A stretch of DNA of 64,000 nucleotides from Pseudoalteromonas prydzensis (lineage in GTDB: Bacteria; Pseudomonadota; Gammaproteobacteria; Enterobacterales; Alteromonadaceae): NCBI RefSeq assembly GCF_011050055.1, contig NZ_DRGM01000076.1, forward strand, positions 1 to 64,000, in the 5' to 3' direction. Positions 54,642 through 63,160 of the stretch are shown here, one piece after another. A program made the translations under genes and the position numbers. Within the stretch, counting starts at the first letter, position 1; each line of letters begins with the position of its first letter. The notes under the pieces were generated by a model. It worked only from the letters and a program-made list of their open reading frames with translations, was not told the DNA's origin and did no database searches.

Positions 54642-55323
54642 AATTTTGCTCTTTAGCAAGGCGATAGCCCACCCCGCGAATGGTTTCAATATGAACTCCG
54701 GCATCGAATTGCTGTAACTTTTTGCGTAGCCGTGCAATGTGAACATCAATAACGTTGGTGCCAGGATCAAAATGGTACTCCCATACAGCTTCAAACAATA
54801 GTGTACGGGTGACGAGCTTACCTTGATGTTCTAATAAAAAGCGTAATAACTTAAATTCTTTTGGCTGTAAGCTCAGTGCTTGTCCAGCGACTTCAGCTTT
54901 GTGATTGGCGTAATCTACCTGTAAGTTTGCTAAACGAAGAATAGTATTAAGCGGTGGGTGAGCAACTTGACGTTTAATCAGATTTTCTGCGCGAATAGCC
55001 AGCTCTGAAAATGCAAAAGGCTTTACAAGGTAATCATCACCACCGGCTTTTAGCCCAGTAACACGATCATCAACTTTATCAAGCGCGGATAAAATCAGTA
55101 CCGGTGTTGTTTTTCCTGTCGCTCGCAAAGCTGCGAGTACTTGCAGACCATCAAGTTTCGGTAACATCCGATCCAGAATAATAATGTCATATTCTTCACA
55201 GGTACTCAGCAATAAACCTTGTTGCCCATCCGCCGCAGTATCAACCGTATAGCCTTGTTCACTAAACGCTTTATAGAGAAAATCACGATTTTGCTTGTCG
55301 TCTTCGATCAGCAGTAATTTCAT
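54631..55323 (-). CDS. OmpR/PhoB-family response regulator
   Basis: A 230-residue transcription regulator. Receiver domain 1-115 with acidic pocket Glu7-Asp8-Asp9, phospho-acceptor Asp51 (IIILDRMLPKLDG) and Lys in DDYLVKPFAF; winged-helix DNA-binding domain about 130-225 (SLQPKEFKLLRFLLEHQG, NVIDVHIARLRKKL). It is coupled by overlap to the kinase gene and follows the PepSY gene by 42 bases on the same strand, the QseB/PmrA-like arrangement. Targets are likely to include the PepSY and DUF5666 genes upstream. Confidence 0.95.
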   Translation of the reverse strand: MKLLLIEDDKQNRDFLYKAFSEQGYTVDTAADGQQGLLLSTCEEYDIIILDRMLPKLDGLQVLAALRATGKTTPVLILSALDKVDDRVTGLKAGGDDYLVKPFAFSELAIRAENLIKRQVAHPPLNTILRLANLQVDYANHKAEVAGQALSLQPKEFKLLRFLLEHQGKLVTRTLLFEAVWEYHFDPGTNVIDVHIARLRKKLQQFDAGVHIETIRGVGYRLAKEQNYAG

Positions 55324-55365
55324 TAGTCAGTTCAACTTAGTTTAATCAATAGACAAAATAGCCGC

Positions 55366-55899
55366 TTAGTTACCCCAACGCAGCAAAGGCAGATCTTTGC
55401 CCGTTGCCAAATCAATGGCTTTTTTATGCCGTCCTTGTGCTGTGATAAAGGTGGCCACCATGTAAGTCACGCCCATATCTTGTTCAAGCTGGGCTTCAAT
55501 AAGGTATTGATGAGCAGGATCATGCATTTTGCGCACTAAGCCTTGCATGGTATAGCCCTTATGACGCATTAACTCTGCCGCGGCAATTTCTTCTTGTTCA
55601 TCAAGCTCAGGGGCGTTGTACTCAAGTTCAATCAAGCTGCCGTTTTGATCTACTAATAACTCAATAAAGCGTGCACTACTAGCTTGATATAATGTGACCT
55701 CATACGTGGTATTGCCTTTTTCAAACTCAAGCTCAAACTCCACGATCACGGCTTTATTACTGTATTCGTTCTCAATTTTTTGTAATATGGCGCTCGGCGT
55801 TGGCGCGTTTGCTTGATCCAGTTTTGCAAAAATAGCGGAGCTGGCAGCAATACTCATTGAGGTGACAAACAATAAGCTAACTAGCAATAATTTTTTCAT
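55366..55899 (-). CDS. PepSY-domain exported protein
   Basis: A 177-residue periplasmic protein with signal peptide 1-19 (ends SIAAS). Two PepSY-like stretches can be seen: a first with ILQKIENEYSNKAVIVEFELEFEKGNTTYEV and LVDQNGSLIELEYNA, and a second with LVRKMHDPAHQYLIEAQLEQ and KKAIDLATGKDLPLLRW. PepSY proteins next to two-component genes are widespread in Shewanella and Pseudoalteromonas and are thought to sense or modulate envelope conditions, in some cases with di-haem cytochromes. Lies between DUF5666 and the response regulator gene on one strand. Confidence 0.88.
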   Translation of the reverse strand: MKKLLLVSLLFVTSMSIAASSAIFAKLDQANAPTPSAILQKIENEYSNKAVIVEFELEFEKGNTTYEVTLYQASSARFIELLVDQNGSLIELEYNAPELDEQEEIAAAELMRHKGYTMQGLVRKMHDPAHQYLIEAQLEQDMGVTYMVATFITAQGRHKKAIDLATGKDLPLLRWGN

Positions 55900-55950
55900 G
55901 TACTTACCTCAAACCACAGCCGTTATTAGCAACGGCTGTGGCATTTTCAA

Positions 55951-57258
55951 TTAATCGTCAAGTCGACATGCTGTAACTTGATCCTCTGCAACCCATTGGC
56001 ATTCAAGTTCAACATACTGATCAAGGTATTGATCGAGTGAGTTATCCTCACTTACATAACCCCATAAGCTAGCTTGCATGTTTTGATCTGCACTGACAAA
56101 ACCAGTTAGATTAAGCGGCTCATTGCCATCCATTAGCTCAACTTCGCTAACGGTTTGTTTATCATCGGCGATAATACCCTCAAGTTCAAGCCATCGGCCC
56201 TCTATGTTATTTAACGTTAAGCCATCATCAAATACGGTTTGGTTATTGAGCATAAATTCAATACCATTGATTGTCGCAACGCTCTGTGTGTAAGTCACTA
56301 ACCCTGTAACTGAAAAAGCGCTGTTGCTGTTCACAACATCATTTGCTGATCCAAACTCAATCTCTTGCGCTACAAACCTGTTATTTGCTTGCTGCCATAG
56401 GGCATCAATCTCAACAAACCGTCCAATCGCTAGATCAGCTACCGTTCCATCATCATAACGCGTTTGCGCATTTAAACTGACTTGCCATTGCCCATTAATA
56501 GTCATTAAGGTTGAATCATTGTTTAGCCACGTAATTTGCCCCGCTAACTGGCTATCCGTGTCATCATCAAAACTACTGTGTTGCTTGGCATCAACTTCGT
56601 TTGCCAACAACTGTTGGCCATTCATAAACCCTTCAACTTCAACGAATTGTCCATTAACAAGAGGCCCATCCACATCTGCTTGTTGATAATTAACCATAAT
56701 ATTCCCTAACGAGAATGTCCTTTGTTGGGTATTAAGTGCAGAGATTACCCCTTCGACTTCAAGCTCAGTTTGGGGATCACTGATTGGCTGCTGGTAGGTC
56801 ACTGTTAACCTGTTGTAAGCACTGTTATAACCACTTACTTCAACTAAATCACCATCCTTTATCGTGCTGCTATCAAATCCTGTTAATCTCACACCAGCAA
56901 TATTAATAACGTTACCTTGAACCTGCACTGGGCCTTTAAAATTAGGATCGTAATCAATTTCCGTCGCGTGGCTGCCATTGGTTTCTACTGCAACCATCAT
57001 GCCTTTTTTCAAGTCACTCAATGAGCCATCTACACCATCAATCTCCACCTCGGCATTACTTGCCGGGATCTCATGCTGATTTACTGTAATTGTTGTTGCT
57101 GTAGTTGCGGTTAGCTCACCAATTAGTACGCTTGGTAACTGTGCTGTAGGCGTAGTAAGCTCATTGCTCTGTGAATTACTACTGCCACAAGCAGTTAATG
57201 CGAGTGTCAGTGCTGATAATGAAATAATCTGAGTGATTGTTTTGTGCTGGCTGTGCAT
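55951..57258 (-). CDS. DUF5666-repeat lipoprotein
   Basis: A 435-residue lipoprotein; start ATG 57258 with GGAG six bases upstream (a frame to 57306 is longer but has no such site). Lipobox LTAC, Cys24. The mature part is a string of small beta-barrel-like DUF5666 units of 60-70 residues, each with a pattern such as GxVxxV...G..VEVEG: for example EIDGVDGSLSDLKKGMMVAVE, ELEVEGVISALNTQQ, GQFVEVEGFMNGQ, GRFVEIDALW and GRWLELEGIIAD. Metal or ligand binding is not known. First gene of the PepSY/two-component group. Confidence 0.88.
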   Translation of the reverse strand: MHSQHKTITQIISLSALTLALTACGSSNSQSNELTTPTAQLPSVLIGELTATTATTITVNQHEIPASNAEVEIDGVDGSLSDLKKGMMVAVETNGSHATEIDYDPNFKGPVQVQGNVINIAGVRLTGFDSSTIKDGDLVEVSGYNSAYNRLTVTYQQPISDPQTELEVEGVISALNTQQRTFSLGNIMVNYQQADVDGPLVNGQFVEVEGFMNGQQLLANEVDAKQHSSFDDDTDSQLAGQITWLNNDSTLMTINGQWQVSLNAQTRYDDGTVADLAIGRFVEIDALWQQANNRFVAQEIEFGSANDVVNSNSAFSVTGLVTYTQSVATINGIEFMLNNQTVFDDGLTLNNIEGRWLELEGIIADDKQTVSEVELMDGNEPLNLTGFVSADQNMQASLWGYVSEDNSLDQYLDQYVELECQWVAEDQVTACRLDD

Positions 57259-57467
57259 AATTAACTCCAAATTTAGTCGGCTGAATAAGCTGTTTATGCC
57301 AAGCACTATAACCGGCCATAAATATCAGCAAGGTGGAGAGAACATTAAATTTTGTTAATGTTTACTTAAGCGAGTAATACCTTAGTCAAAAATAGCTTAC
57401 TGCGACTAGCATCACTGCAATATTTATGTATAACTAGAGCGATAAGACTTATCGCTTTAGGAATTCC

Positions 57468-58625
57468 ATGCAACTTTCAAATCAGCTATTAAATCGCTTA
57501 ACCGCAGGCTTAGTCGCTGTGATCATTGGTTTTACCAGCTCAATCGCTCTTATTTATCAAGTCGTTATTGTACTCGGTGGCACTGCTGACTTAGTTGCCA
57601 GCTGGGTACTGATGTTAGGGCTTGCGATGGGAGTTACCTCAATTGGTTTATCGTATTATTATAAAATTCCTATTTTAATTGCATGGTCAACAACCGGCGC
57701 CGCTTTACTGATCACCAGTGCCCAAGGCTATAGTTTAAACCAAGCGGTGGGCGCATTTATGTTTAGCGCCTTATTAGTGTTTATTTCCGGTATTACTGGC
57801 TGGTTTGCAAAAATAATGGAGCATATTCCCAGCCAAATTGCCTGCGCTATGCTAGCGGGTGTGCTGGTGACATTTGGCATTGATGTATTTAACTTTATGA
57901 GTGAAAAACCGTTACTCATAGGGGTTATGGTATTGGTCTATTTGATCTGTAAACGACTCATGCCACGTTTTACTATGCTCATGGTGCTAATTGCAGGCTT
58001 TGTGATGGCAGGCGTCACAGGGCAAATTGATACCAGCAACTGGCAATGGAAAATGAGTGAGTTTGCGTTTATTAGCCCTGAATTTAATTTACAAGCAATG
58101 ATTAGCGTGGGTATTCCGCTTTATATTGTCACTATGACCTCACAGAACTTACCCGGTATTGCGGTGTTAAAAGCCCATAATTACCCAGCCCCCGTTTCTG
58201 CGGCGCTCAACGTGACCAGCCTTACTAATATTTTGATCGCCCCTTTTGGTGGTTACGCCATTAATTTAGCAGCCATTACCGCAGCAATTTGCATGAGCGA
58301 AGACGCTGACAGCGATCCTAACAAACGCTACTGGGCAAGTATTGCAGGCGGTGGTTTTTATATTTTGATGGCCATTGCAGCAGCGACGTTAGTAGGGTTA
58401 GTCGCAAGTCTACCGCAAGCGCTAATTTTAGCTCTCGCTGGTATAGCCTTATTTACCACCATTGCATCGAGCTTACAGCAAGCGTTGTCAGACAGTTATT
58501 ATACGGAAGCGGCGATGATCACCTTTTTAGTGACGGCTTCTGATCTTACTCTGTTCTCTGTTGGCTCTGCATTTTGGGGCATACTTGCAGGCGGGCTGAC
58601 TTTATGGCTGATCCCACGAAAATAA
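57468..58625 (+). CDS. benE: BenE-family benzoate/proton symporter
   Basis: A 385-residue inner-membrane transporter with about twelve hydrophobic helices. Family features: GFTSSIALIYQVVIVLGG near the N-terminus, IAWSTTGAALLITSAQGYS, IPSQIACAMLAGVLV, VTMTSQNLPGIAVLKAHNYPAP and GGYAINLAAITAAICMSEDAD. No benzoate catabolic genes are close, so the real substrate may be another aromatic acid or unrelated. AGGA precedes the ATG. Single gene with a hairpin downstream. Confidence 0.92.
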   Translation: MQLSNQLLNRLTAGLVAVIIGFTSSIALIYQVVIVLGGTADLVASWVLMLGLAMGVTSIGLSYYYKIPILIAWSTTGAALLITSAQGYSLNQAVGAFMFSALLVFISGITGWFAKIMEHIPSQIACAMLAGVLVTFGIDVFNFMSEKPLLIGVMVLVYLICKRLMPRFTMLMVLIAGFVMAGVTGQIDTSNWQWKMSEFAFISPEFNLQAMISVGIPLYIVTMTSQNLPGIAVLKAHNYPAPVSAALNVTSLTNILIAPFGGYAINLAAITAAICMSEDADSDPNKRYWASIAGGGFYILMAIAAATLVGLVASLPQALILALAGIALFTTIASSLQQALSDSYYTEAAMITFLVTASDLTLFSVGSAFWGILAGGLTLWLIPRK

Positions 58626-58735
58626 CACCCGTAATAAACCAGCTTGCGCATCGTTGAGTAGCCATTGTGCTAATTAGTGTTTATAAACTCACGCCCACAG
58701 TGATCATTATTTAAACACACTTAGTATAACAAGAT

Positions 58736-58778
58736 AATAACCGCCCTAGTGCATAAGGAACTGACTAAGGCGGTTATT
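58736..58778. terminator. Terminator between convergent benE and DUF2955 genes
   Basis: Perfect 10-bp arms AATAACCGCC / GGCGGTTATT, extended inward by a CTAG/CTAA mismatch-containing part, with a large loop. It sits seven bases after the DUF2955 stop and serves both directions. Confidence 0.65.
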
Positions 58779-58784
58779 ATTCAA

Positions 58785-59822
58785 CTATTCAAAAGTATGG
58801 TGACGCGTCACACTAAACCGATTAAGAATATGGTGCATAATATACACCGCACATAAGCTAACGATGATTGCCACAGAAACCGATGAAAATCGATACAGCG
58901 CACTGTAAATCAAGTCTTGCCCAGGCCCAAGTGACTGACCAAATAAAATTCCAAAGGTAGTTATGATACCAAAACCAACACCTGGGATCCCGCCGCCGAT
59001 AATATGATAACGGCTAAATATAAAGGTCAAAATCCACAATATCAGCGCTGGAAAAAGCAAAATATCAGTGTGGTTATATAAAAATAACTGCGACACCAAC
59101 GCTAAGTTACAGCCAATTAGAGTACCGATTGCTCGTTGCCAACCAGCCATACCAGCCGCCTTCCAACACAACGGAAACAAAATTAAAATCGAGGCTGCTT
59201 GCGCTGATATTGAGTCTTGCAAATCAAACACCTGAAACAGTACAAATGACAGCGTCGCGACAGTTGCACATAACAGTACTTCATGGCGAATGCTCTCTTT
59301 TGCTTTAGTTGGCATTACGCGAGCTTGACGCGGGGCAACATCAGGAAACATAAAGTGCATTAATACCGCAGTCAGTACCGTGACTACAACCGCTAAACCA
59401 TTGCTTATAATTAGCGGATAAATACTGGTGCCATTGCCGACATAACTGGCAAAGTGCAATTGAATAGATAAACTCACCACACTCAAAGCACCAAATAAAA
59501 AGTTAGCTCCACGGCTCATTTGATAAAATAAAAACGTAAATGCTAAAAAGCTCAACATGGTCATAACCACAGGTAAATGTGAAAACAACCCTTGCACAAT
59601 CAACACAAATAATGCGCTAAATGCGGCACTGGCAAAAAACTGACGAATAATATGCGCATTTAAAATCGGCACTAAACCAAGTAACAACATAGGATAAACG
59701 GTAAAGAAAATCCCATTAGGCCAATTCATTAACTTACACAAACTAAAGCCTAGGGCACTGCCACCGGCGATACGAAGTGCTTGACGAAGGCCATTTTTAT
59801 CAAGGACATATGGTGCTGACAT
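58785..59822 (-). CDS. DUF2955 membrane protein (FUSC-like efflux component)
   Basis: A 345-residue inner-membrane protein with about ten helices in two sets, related to the DUF2955/FUSC-like group. Patterns seen: LRIAGGSALGFSLCKLMNWPNGIFFTVYPML at the N-terminus and GWQRAIGTLIGCNLALVSQLFL in the second half, where FUSC proteins carry the equivalent repeat. It pairs with the HlyD-type protein upstream by nine bases, a standard DUF2955-HlyD-MarR arrangement in Vibrio and Pseudoalteromonas. The likely role is export of small toxic organic acids. AGGGGA precedes the ATG. Confidence 0.88.
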   Translation of the reverse strand: MSAPYVLDKNGLRQALRIAGGSALGFSLCKLMNWPNGIFFTVYPMLLLGLVPILNAHIIRQFFASAAFSALFVLIVQGLFSHLPVVMTMLSFLAFTFLFYQMSRGANFLFGALSVVSLSIQLHFASYVGNGTSIYPLIISNGLAVVVTVLTAVLMHFMFPDVAPRQARVMPTKAKESIRHEVLLCATVATLSFVLFQVFDLQDSISAQAASILILFPLCWKAAGMAGWQRAIGTLIGCNLALVSQLFLYNHTDILLFPALILWILTFIFSRYHIIGGGIPGVGFGIITTFGILFGQSLGPGQDLIYSALYRFSSVSVAIIVSLCAVYIMHHILNRFSVTRHHTFE

Positions 59823-59831
59823 GACGTCCCC

Positions 59832-60893
59832 TTAATAAATAAAATGCAATAAGCTGATCAAACGAATTTGTGCACTGGCACACCATTGGCCTATTGTAGA
59901 TTCAGGTAATAATTGCACTGTTGCCCGCGCCCCACTTGGTAACTTACTGAGTAATTGCGGCTGTTCTAAATTAATATGAATACGTTGACGCTGCGCATCC
60001 CTCACCCAACGATTGCTATTTTCGGTGCTGCTAAGTAAACCATTCGCACTAAGTTGACCATCACTTACACCCGCTTCAAATGAGCCAATATTGGCGTCAA
60101 AAACCTGCCCAGGGAGTGCATCAAATGTGACTTTAGCTCGACTCCCTAAGGCAAAATTTGCCAATGATTTCTCACGAAAATCAGCCACTAAATCGGCTTT
60201 GTTTGCCACAATGGCTAACATTGGCTGGCCTTTACTAGCAAAGGTCCCCGTGCTCACTTGCAAGTTTGCTACTTTACCATCGGTATCTGCAGTCACTGTG
60301 CTGTACGATAAATTAAGCTCTGCTTGGGCCAATTGATTCCGCGCATGACGCAGCGCAAGGTTGTCATCTCCTAATTGACCTCGTGCTAATTTTGCCTCGG
60401 TTAATTGCGCCTCGATCGCCGCCACATTGGCTTTGCTCGATTGAAAATTAGCACTGATGGTTTCATATTCTTGCTCTGATATAGAGCGTTTTTTCAATAA
60501 GGATTCACTGCGATCAAATAACAATTTTTGCTCATGCAATTTGGCATTACCCGCAGCCAGCTGTGCTTCGATCGCCTTAACACTGCTATCTAAGCGCTGG
60601 TTTTGTAACTGCGCATCGGCAAAAGCCAGTTGTGCTTGCTCAACCGCTAATTGAAATGGTGCCGCTTCAATTAAAAATAATCTCTCGCCTTTGTTTACCG
60701 CTTGATTATTGTTCACCAACACTTGATTAACACGGCCACTAACTTGCGGCGTTACTTGTACAACCGGGTGATAAACTCGCGCTTGTGGCGTCACGGGTAA
60801 ATACATATCAGCCACTACAAAATAGGCAAATAATAAGATAAACCCAACTAATGATATTTTTACATAGCGGGCAAATTTTTGATCTGGTGTCAT
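59832..60893 (-). CDS. HlyD-family membrane fusion protein
   Basis: Periplasmic adaptor of an efflux pump, 353 residues. N-terminal membrane helix about 13-31 (ISLVGFILLFAYFVVADMY), a biotinyl-lipoyl-like half at VTPQVSGRVNQVLVNNNQAVNKG, a long coiled-coil hairpin about 78-190, the second lipoyl half AELNLSYSTVTADTDGKVAN, then a beta-barrel with ARVTFDALPG-like sequence. This is the EmrA type adaptor partnering an inner-membrane component; here that is the DUF2955 protein. It starts three bases after the MarR stop. Confidence 0.93.
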   Translation of the reverse strand: MTPDQKFARYVKISLVGFILLFAYFVVADMYLPVTPQARVYHPVVQVTPQVSGRVNQVLVNNNQAVNKGERLFLIEAAPFQLAVEQAQLAFADAQLQNQRLDSSVKAIEAQLAAGNAKLHEQKLLFDRSESLLKKRSISEQEYETISANFQSSKANVAAIEAQLTEAKLARGQLGDDNLALRHARNQLAQAELNLSYSTVTADTDGKVANLQVSTGTFASKGQPMLAIVANKADLVADFREKSLANFALGSRAKVTFDALPGQVFDANIGSFEAGVSDGQLSANGLLSSTENSNRWVRDAQRQRIHINLEQPQLLSKLPSGARATVQLLPESTIGQWCASAQIRLISLLHFIY

Positions 60894-60896
60894 TCT

Positions 60897-61373
60897 TTAT
60901 TTCTCTTGGCTTAAAAGTGTTAAACAACGGCGCGCATTCTCTTCCATTTGCACTAGTCCATAAGCCATCGTATCTAGTTGTGCTGTGGTTAGTCCTGCAT
61001 ACAGCTGTGTTTTCACTTCCGCCATTATGCCTCTAAGTGCTTCTAATAATTGTAGCCCTTGTTCAGTAAAATAAATTTTACGGCTGCGTTTATCTAGCTC
61101 ATCAACACGACGAACAATGATCGCTTGCTGCTCTAATTGCTTAACAGTGCGTGTTAATGAAGGCATTTCAATGCCGAGGCTAGTCGCGAGCGCTTGCTGT
61201 GTAACACCTTGCTGTAAATGATCAATATGGATCATCGCCGTCCAGCGAGATTGGGTTAACCCCAAAGGCTCAACAGCTAACGTGACGGCGTCACGACAGA
61301 GTCGAAAAACACGGCCCATGCTACCGCACAAGCTGAGATCGAGGGTTTCATGAAAAGGTAAGGGAATAGTCAT
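60897..61373 (-). CDS. MarR-family regulator of the efflux operon
   Basis: A 158-residue winged-helix repressor. The DNA-binding part reads LQQGVTQQALATSLGIEMPSLTRTVKQLEQQAIIVRRVDELDKRSRKIYFTEQG, the classical MarR wing with DxRSR. GGAG precedes the ATG 61373. It is the first gene of the operon with HlyD and DUF2955 genes (gaps 3 and 9 bases), and a perfect inverted repeat directly upstream is its probable operator, giving autoregulation. The inducer is unknown; for such operons it is usually a phenolic acid. Confidence 0.93.
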   Translation of the reverse strand: MTIPLPFHETLDLSLCGSMGRVFRLCRDAVTLAVEPLGLTQSRWTAMIHIDHLQQGVTQQALATSLGIEMPSLTRTVKQLEQQAIIVRRVDELDKRSRKIYFTEQGLQLLEALRGIMAEVKTQLYAGLTTAQLDTMAYGLVQMEENARRCLTLLSQEK

Positions 61374-61388
61374 GATGGCTCCATTTAA

Positions 61389-61426
61389 TTAGCGTGCTAA
61401 CCATTTTAAACTAGTTAGCACGCTAA
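61389..61426. promoter_or_regulatory. Probable MarR operator
   Basis: A perfect 13-bp inverted repeat TTAGCGTGCTAAC-N12-GTTAGCACGCTAA lies 16-53 bases before the marR-like start. Each arm is itself near-palindromic (TTAGC-GT-GCTAA), giving two MarR-dimer sites with centres 25 bp apart, on one face of the helix if 10.5 bp per turn is taken loosely. A TAAAAT -10 candidate lies between the arms. Confidence 0.85.
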
Positions 61427-61487
61427 GTAAATGTTGCCGTGGTACTTTAGCTTTAATAGCCAGCAAGCTGGCCATTAAGTAGCGAAT

Positions 61488-62372
61488 TTAAAAATTAAGT
61501 AGGTTAGCAGGAGAGTATTGATCAGTCAGAATTTTAGTGTCACTTGGCCAGTCTTGATTATTTTTGGTGGACTTCATGCCTTTACTAATCGCTTTAATAT
61601 CCACATCATAAGGGGACAATAACGGACGTAATTTTTTTACACGCTCTGCAATACTTTGCTCTGTTGGCATGTTATCAAAGCCTGCCAAAATAATGCGGTT
61701 ACTGTTTTTTTCAGTGATAACATTAATGAAGTCACCGAATACAGCATGGTAAGTTGCCGATTCATGTTCATACAGCTTACTTGATGAAAACGTATTAGCA
61801 GCCACAATACCATTAGGCGAGAGCACGCTTTTTACTTCCTCAAAAAACTCTTTCGTCAGTAAGTGCTCAGGGATGTAATCACCATTAAAGGCATCGAGAA
61901 TAATCCAATCATATTGCTGCTGCTTAAGTGCGGCGCGTTTTATAAAAATACGCCCATCTTGAACTTTTGAAGTCACTTTATCAGTTTCTTTAAAATCAAA
62001 ATAATCACGCGCGACCTTGATCACCGCAGGGTCTATTTCAACATTTTCAATGTTAGCAGCAGGGTATAGCTCATGGATCACATTTGATAAAGAGCCACCG
62101 CCAAGGCCTATAATCAGTACATTTTGCGGATTATCTATCATCAATAAACTGGCAAAGGTGAGCTTAGTATAGTTAAACACTAACTTTTGAGGCTTGCTTT
62201 TATACATGCAGCTTTGGCTACTGCTACGGGTTTTTTCGTCAAACTTTAAACAACGTAAATCACCGTTTTCTTCCACCAAAATATTACGATAAAGCGAACG
62301 CTCTTGGTGAATAACGTCAGCGTAAGCACTAAAAGCTGTTAACAATAAGGCAGCCATAACCCACTTAAACAT
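61488..62372 (-). CDS. Exported spermidine-synthase-like protein
   Basis: A 294-residue protein with a Rossmann-type spermidine synthase/methyltransferase fold: NVLIIGLGGGSLSNVIHELYP (nucleotide loop), NVEIDPAVIKVARDYFD, VQDGRIFIK and WIILDAFNGDYIPEHLLTKEFF. Residues 1-19 form a signal peptide (MFKWVMAALLLTAFSAYA) so the domain is predicted outside the cytoplasm, which is odd for an enzyme needing decarboxylated SAM. The start overlaps the upstream membrane gene by eight bases; AAGGAG precedes the ATG. In most genomes the two parts form one fused MFS/spermidine-synthase protein. Confidence 0.85.
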   Translation of the reverse strand: MFKWVMAALLLTAFSAYADVIHQERSLYRNILVEENGDLRCLKFDEKTRSSSQSCMYKSKPQKLVFNYTKLTFASLLMIDNPQNVLIIGLGGGSLSNVIHELYPAANIENVEIDPAVIKVARDYFDFKETDKVTSKVQDGRIFIKRAALKQQQYDWIILDAFNGDYIPEHLLTKEFFEEVKSVLSPNGIVAANTFSSSKLYEHESATYHAVFGDFINVITEKNSNRIILAGFDNMPTEQSIAERVKKLRPLLSPYDVDIKAISKGMKSTKNNQDWPSDTKILTDQYSPANLLNF

Positions 62373-62985
62373 GTTTACTCTCCTTGTTAGTTAATTGATT
62401 GACTGCAATCGCCAGCAAACCTAGGAACCCCAAGGTAGTGGCGAAGCCTAAAATAATGGTATTCACATCAAACGCGAGCACCATATAAAACGAGGTAATA
62501 ATAGTGCCGAGCGCACTGCCTAAGGTGCTGACAAAATATAAACCACCCGCAACTTGGCCGCTGTGTTCGCTATCGGTCACTAATAAACGCACTGAATAAG
62601 GAGAGATCATGCCAAGGATGATCGTTGGAATAAAAAATAACGCGGTAGAAGCTAGCAATGAGCCATAGCGGCTATCTTCAATGTGAGTAAAAATAAACGC
62701 CATTATCGGCTCTGCAAACAATGCAATGGGCACCACCATAACACTCGCCAATAAAAATATTAAGCCGTATTTAGTTAACGAAGGGCGTTTAATTGATAAC
62801 TTACCACCAAGCAGATAGCCAAACGATAAACTAAGCATAAACACCGTAATAATACTGCCCCAAATATGCACACTACTGCCAAAAAATGGCGCTAAAATTC
62901 GCCCACCTAACAGTTCAATACCCATGATACTAAAGCCGCTGCTAAAGGCTAAAAAATAAATTAATGCGTTGGTTTTATTTAACAT
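62365..62985 (-). CDS. Membrane half of a fused MFS/spermidine synthase type protein
   Basis: A 206-residue inner-membrane protein with six hydrophobic helices. It opens with LAFSSGFSIMGIELLGGRILAPFFGSSVHIWGS, the signature of the membrane half of fused MFS/spermidine synthases, and ends after the sixth helix with a short basic tail. It is translated together with the exported synthase-like protein by an eight-base overlap, so the two probably act together as the fused proteins do. Confidence 0.87.
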   Translation of the reverse strand: MLNKTNALIYFLAFSSGFSIMGIELLGGRILAPFFGSSVHIWGSIITVFMLSLSFGYLLGGKLSIKRPSLTKYGLIFLLASVMVVPIALFAEPIMAFIFTHIEDSRYGSLLASTALFFIPTIILGMISPYSVRLLVTDSEHSGQVAGGLYFVSTLGSALGTIITSFYMVLAFDVNTIILGFATTLGFLGLLAIAVNQLTNKESKHV

Positions 62986-63056
62986 TCATTTTAGTTCTTA
63001 TTATTTTAAGTAAACTCATCTTATCGTGATGAATAAAAACTGGCCAGCTTTTATAC

Positions 63057-63073
63057 TGTAAAGGGCGTTTACA
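63057..63073. repeat. Dyad copy 5: TGTAAA-GGGCG-TTTACA
   Basis: Perfect arms with a GGGCG centre instead of five G, in the intergenic space upstream of the MFS-like gene. Confidence 0.85.
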
Positions 63074-63129
63074 GATTGTGCTAAGCATTGCTAAATCAAG
63101 CAACATCAGCTTTGTATCAATAAAATAGG

Positions 63130-63150
63130 ATGCAGCCACACAGGCTGCAT
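63130..63150 (-). terminator. Hairpin downstream of the VOC gene
   Basis: ATGCAGCC / GGCTGCAT with a five-base loop, 11 bases beyond the VOC stop on the minus strand. The T-tract is interrupted. Confidence 0.6.
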
Positions 63151-63160
63151 TATTCTCAGT

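Noticed and set aside
29318-63073. TyrR boxes for the TGTAAA-N5-TTTACA copies
   Set aside because: The TyrR consensus has the same arms but a 6-base spacer; here all copies have 5, the centre is conserved as C5/G5, and two copies lie within coding genes. No tyrosine or tryptophan genes are next to them.
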